From NCBI GenBank assembly GCA_937875805.1, contig CALFHG010000167.1, positions 1 through 6,496 of the forward strand: a stretch of DNA of 6,496 nt, read 5' to 3'. A program made the translations under genes and the position numbers. The notes under the pieces were generated by a model, which saw only the letters and a program-made list of their open reading frames with translations, had not been told where the DNA came from and did no database searches. This document shows, in pieces, positions 4,835 to 6,496 of the stretch (position 1 is its first letter; the number at the start of each line of letters is the position of its first letter). Source of the DNA: an uncultured Nitrosopumilaceae archaeon (GTDB lineage Archaea; Thermoproteota; Nitrososphaeria; Nitrososphaerales; Nitrosopumilaceae).

Positions 4835-5649
4835 TTTTTTGTCTTTATACTTCTAATTAATTCTAAAATAAAGTCTACATCTTCTGCATTTGGATTAATT
4901 TCTAAATACTTGTTCAAATATTTTAAAGCAATTTCATAATTTTGTAATCTTTCTTCTATAATTCCTTTATCTCTAATATCTTCAGATGATTCTGGCTCGA
5001 TAGATAATACCATATTTACACATCGTAATGCTTTTTCATAAACAAATGATTGAACATATGAATTTTTTAAGTTCCTTGCTAGTCTGACAAGAATTTGTTC
5101 TGGTTTTACTTCATCAAGAAATTCTGGTAGAAATTCTAACTCTCCCCCAAAATTAGCATTAAGAATATCTTGTAAATCATCAACATCTAATAATCGTCCA
5201 TCGTAAAATGGATCTAATATCATCTCTTCATTGTATTTTACTAATATGTGTCCTGGGAATCCGACTATCTTGAGATCTAATCCAATAAATTTTGCAATTT
5301 CTACATATAGAATTGAAATAGTGATGGGAAGTCCTATTTTTTTATCAATTACTTCATTTAAAAAATTATTTTTTGGATTATAGTAATCATCATCATCTCC
5401 ACTAAAACCTAAATTTTCAAAGAGATGTTCATTTAACATCGAAATCAAATATGTTGGATTTTTAACATCACTGATTGATTCTTTTAGAGATTTTCCAATG
5501 TGGTTTATTTTTTGAATATACTCATCTAAATTAAGATCTGGATATTCTAAAACCTGTGCAAATTTGAAACATTTTTCAACCAAATTGAAACTTGGATTAT
5601 TTACAAATGCAAGCCATTCTGCAACCAGGGGATCAAATTTTTCTTCCAA
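4831..5649 (-). CDS. SirB1-type transglutaminase-like protein with C-terminal TPR repeats
   Basis: Member of the SirB1/Transglut_core2 family, 272 residues. The N-terminal domain shows the typical series: LISMLNEHLFENLGFSGD at 68-85, YYNPKNNFLNEV at 89-100, GLPITISILYVEIAKFIGL at 106-124, FPGHILVKY at 131-139 and ILDPFYDGRLL at 144-154. The His134 and Asp146 segments correspond to the His-Asp part of a papain-like fold; the Cys of true transglutaminases is not evident in the GLPITIS block, as is usual in this family. Residues about 187-258 form two TPR-like helix pairs (YEKALRCVNMVLSIEPES, YEIALKYLNKYLEINPNA) for protein binding. The start is TTG 5649, 3 nt after the stop of the upstream gene, so the pair is likely co-transcribed. 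The 3' end overlaps the convergent coiled-coil gene by 4 nt. Biochemical role unknown. Confidence 0.88.
   Translation of the reverse strand: MEEKFDPLVAEWLAFVNNPSFNLVEKCFKFAQVLEYPDLNLDEYIQKINHIGKSLKESISDVKNPTYLISMLNEHLFENLGFSGDDDDYYNPKNNFLNEVIDKKIGLPITISILYVEIAKFIGLDLKIVGFPGHILVKYNEEMILDPFYDGRLLDVDDLQDILNANFGGELEFLPEFLDEVKPEQILVRLARNLKNSYVQSFVYEKALRCVNMVLSIEPESSEDIRDKGIIEERLQNYEIALKYLNKYLEINPNAEDVDFILELIRSIKTKN
4835..4840 (+). terminator. T6 tract after the coiled-coil gene
   Basis: Six T bases follow directly after the TAA at 4832-4834, then GTCTTT. This is a plausible U-tract terminator for the plus-strand transcript and lies within the last codons of the opposing SirB1-like gene. Confidence 0.42.
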
Positions 5650-5652
5650 TTA

Positions 5653-6495
5653 TCACATACTCAGTTTCTTGAGGTATAATTGAGGATCTTTTAGTTCACG
5701 AGTATTTGGGGGTATTTCTATCATTTTTTTGAAAGTTTCTTTGCCTAGTTTTTCATAAATTATTTTTGTAAAGTCCTTACCCATACTCTTTCTTACTTGA
5801 TATGATGAAAAATCAGTTCCCATAAACGTTGTAAGATAATTTTGAAAATCTTGATCATCTTTTAAAATACTTTCAATTGCAAAAGCTGCCATTCCCTCCA
5901 TTGTTGTAAATGCTGCGTGGTGTTGCTGTATTGGCACTAACCATCTTTTGTAAATGTCAAGCAGTTCTGGAATTGACTCTCCAATCTTTGGATCTATTTC
6001 TACATGAGTAAATGTCATAACATCCGGTCCAATTTGCTCCATTAGGAAATGATCTGGATTCAAAAAGAAAAATAAATTAGCTTTTTTTGCAAATGGAAAA
6101 TCATCTGGAACTGCTTGTAATTGACAGTATTCTGATAATCTGTTAGTGGTTTCAGTATCTAATGATAAAATAATTTTTGCTAGTTCTTCATTTATTCTGT
6201 TTACTTCCATTGCTGCACTTTTGTTTACTTGTTGAAGGTTCCCTTGTGCTGAATGAATTAATTCTTCAAGTACAGTCATCTTCACAGCACCTAGATATCC
6301 TGAATTAACATTTTCAAATTTTGATTCATATGGTTCACCTTGCTTATGTAGAATTATTTGTGGATATCTAGATAAAATAAATTTGTTTAAATAAATTTCT
6401 GAATCAAGATAGTCTCCATATGTTGTTGTGATTTTTGAAATATATTGAATCGCATAAGTTGAATATACTAAATATTTTGCAGTATCTTGCTGCAT
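5653..6495 (-). CDS. protein of unknown function with a degenerate zincin-like signature, possibly 5'-partial
   Basis: I do not recognise the family. The visible 280 residues are mostly helical, without signal peptide or membrane span. Two segments stand out. VLEELIHSAQGNLQQ at 75-89 looks like a zincin helix (HExxH followed by Gln) with the first His replaced by Glu77, keeping Glu78 and His81. TTMEGMAAFAIES at 197-209 resembles the E-G-x-A-x-Y/F third-ligand helix of gluzincins, with Glu200. A His/Asp/Glu-rich stretch NPDHFLMEQIGPD...HVEIDP lies at 146-169. An inactive or altered metallopeptidase-like fold, or an ExxH metal site of another kind, is possible; this is inference. The ATG at 6495 is one base from the window edge, so the true start may lie outside. 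The stop is 3 nt before the SirB1-like gene, suggesting one operon. Confidence 0.75.
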   Translation of the reverse strand: MQQDTAKYLVYSTYAIQYISKITTTYGDYLDSEIYLNKFILSRYPQIILHKQGEPYESKFENVNSGYLGAVKMTVLEELIHSAQGNLQQVNKSAAMEVNRINEELAKIILSLDTETTNRLSEYCQLQAVPDDFPFAKKANLFFFLNPDHFLMEQIGPDVMTFTHVEIDPKIGESIPELLDIYKRWLVPIQQHHAAFTTMEGMAAFAIESILKDDQDFQNYLTTFMGTDFSSYQVRKSMGKDFTKIIYEKLGKETFKKMIEIPPNTRELKDPQLYLKKLSM

Positions 6496-6496
6496 T

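Noticed and set aside
1..6496. A mobile element, CRISPR array, defence system or attachment site next to the tRNA
   Set aside because: I saw no transposase, integrase, direct-repeat array or duplicated tRNA 3' end; the genes around the tRNA look like native core genes with the same base composition.

Overview
The window looks like the chromosome of an ammonia-oxidising archaeon of the Nitrosopumilus type (Nitrososphaerota, formerly Thaumarchaeota). The evidence is the AT-rich base composition and a run of archaeal information-processing genes in a typical archaeal order: ribosomal protein eL21, RNA polymerase subunit Rpb4, DUF655, Dim1/KsgA and a HemK-type methyltransferase. An Elf1-like zinc-ribbon protein, leaderless-looking promoters and frequent TTG starts point the same way. 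The phylum-level placement is inferred from protein resemblance and not from any search.

Layout. (1) 1-2382, plus strand: a tightly packed five-gene operon (eL21, partial at the window edge; rpoF; DUF655; ksgA/dim1; hemK/mtq2-like). Its products make or modify the ribosome, RNA polymerase and probably the release factor. (2) 2383-3414, minus strand: an isocitrate/isopropylmalate dehydrogenase family enzyme that abuts the operon tail-to-tail with no spacer. (3) 3415-3526: a divergent promoter region, the largest gap in the window. (4) 3527-4273, plus: a calcineurin-like metallophosphoesterase. (5) 4307-4390: tRNA-Ser(GCU) with a long variable arm. (6) 4429-4590 and 4664-4834, plus: two very small genes, a 53-residue Elf1-like zinc ribbon and a 56-residue coiled-coil protein. 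(7) 4831-6496, minus: a two-gene unit of a protein of unknown function with a degenerate zincin-like signature, followed 3 nt later by a SirB1-type transglutaminase-like/TPR protein.

In the first operon, internal starts are served by Shine-Dalgarno-like GGAG motifs or stop/start overlaps. Five single units (the dehydrogenase, the phosphoesterase, the tRNA, the Elf1-like gene and the coiled-coil gene) each have a TATA-like box ending about 22-25 nt before the start, which suggests leaderless transcripts. There is no mobile element, CRISPR array, integrase or phage-like gene, and no stretch over 300 bases lacks a gene. This is mostly ordinary core genome. The points most worth a second look are the unusual active-site residues of the dehydrogenase, the Elf1-like mini-protein, and the unknown protein paired with SirB1.
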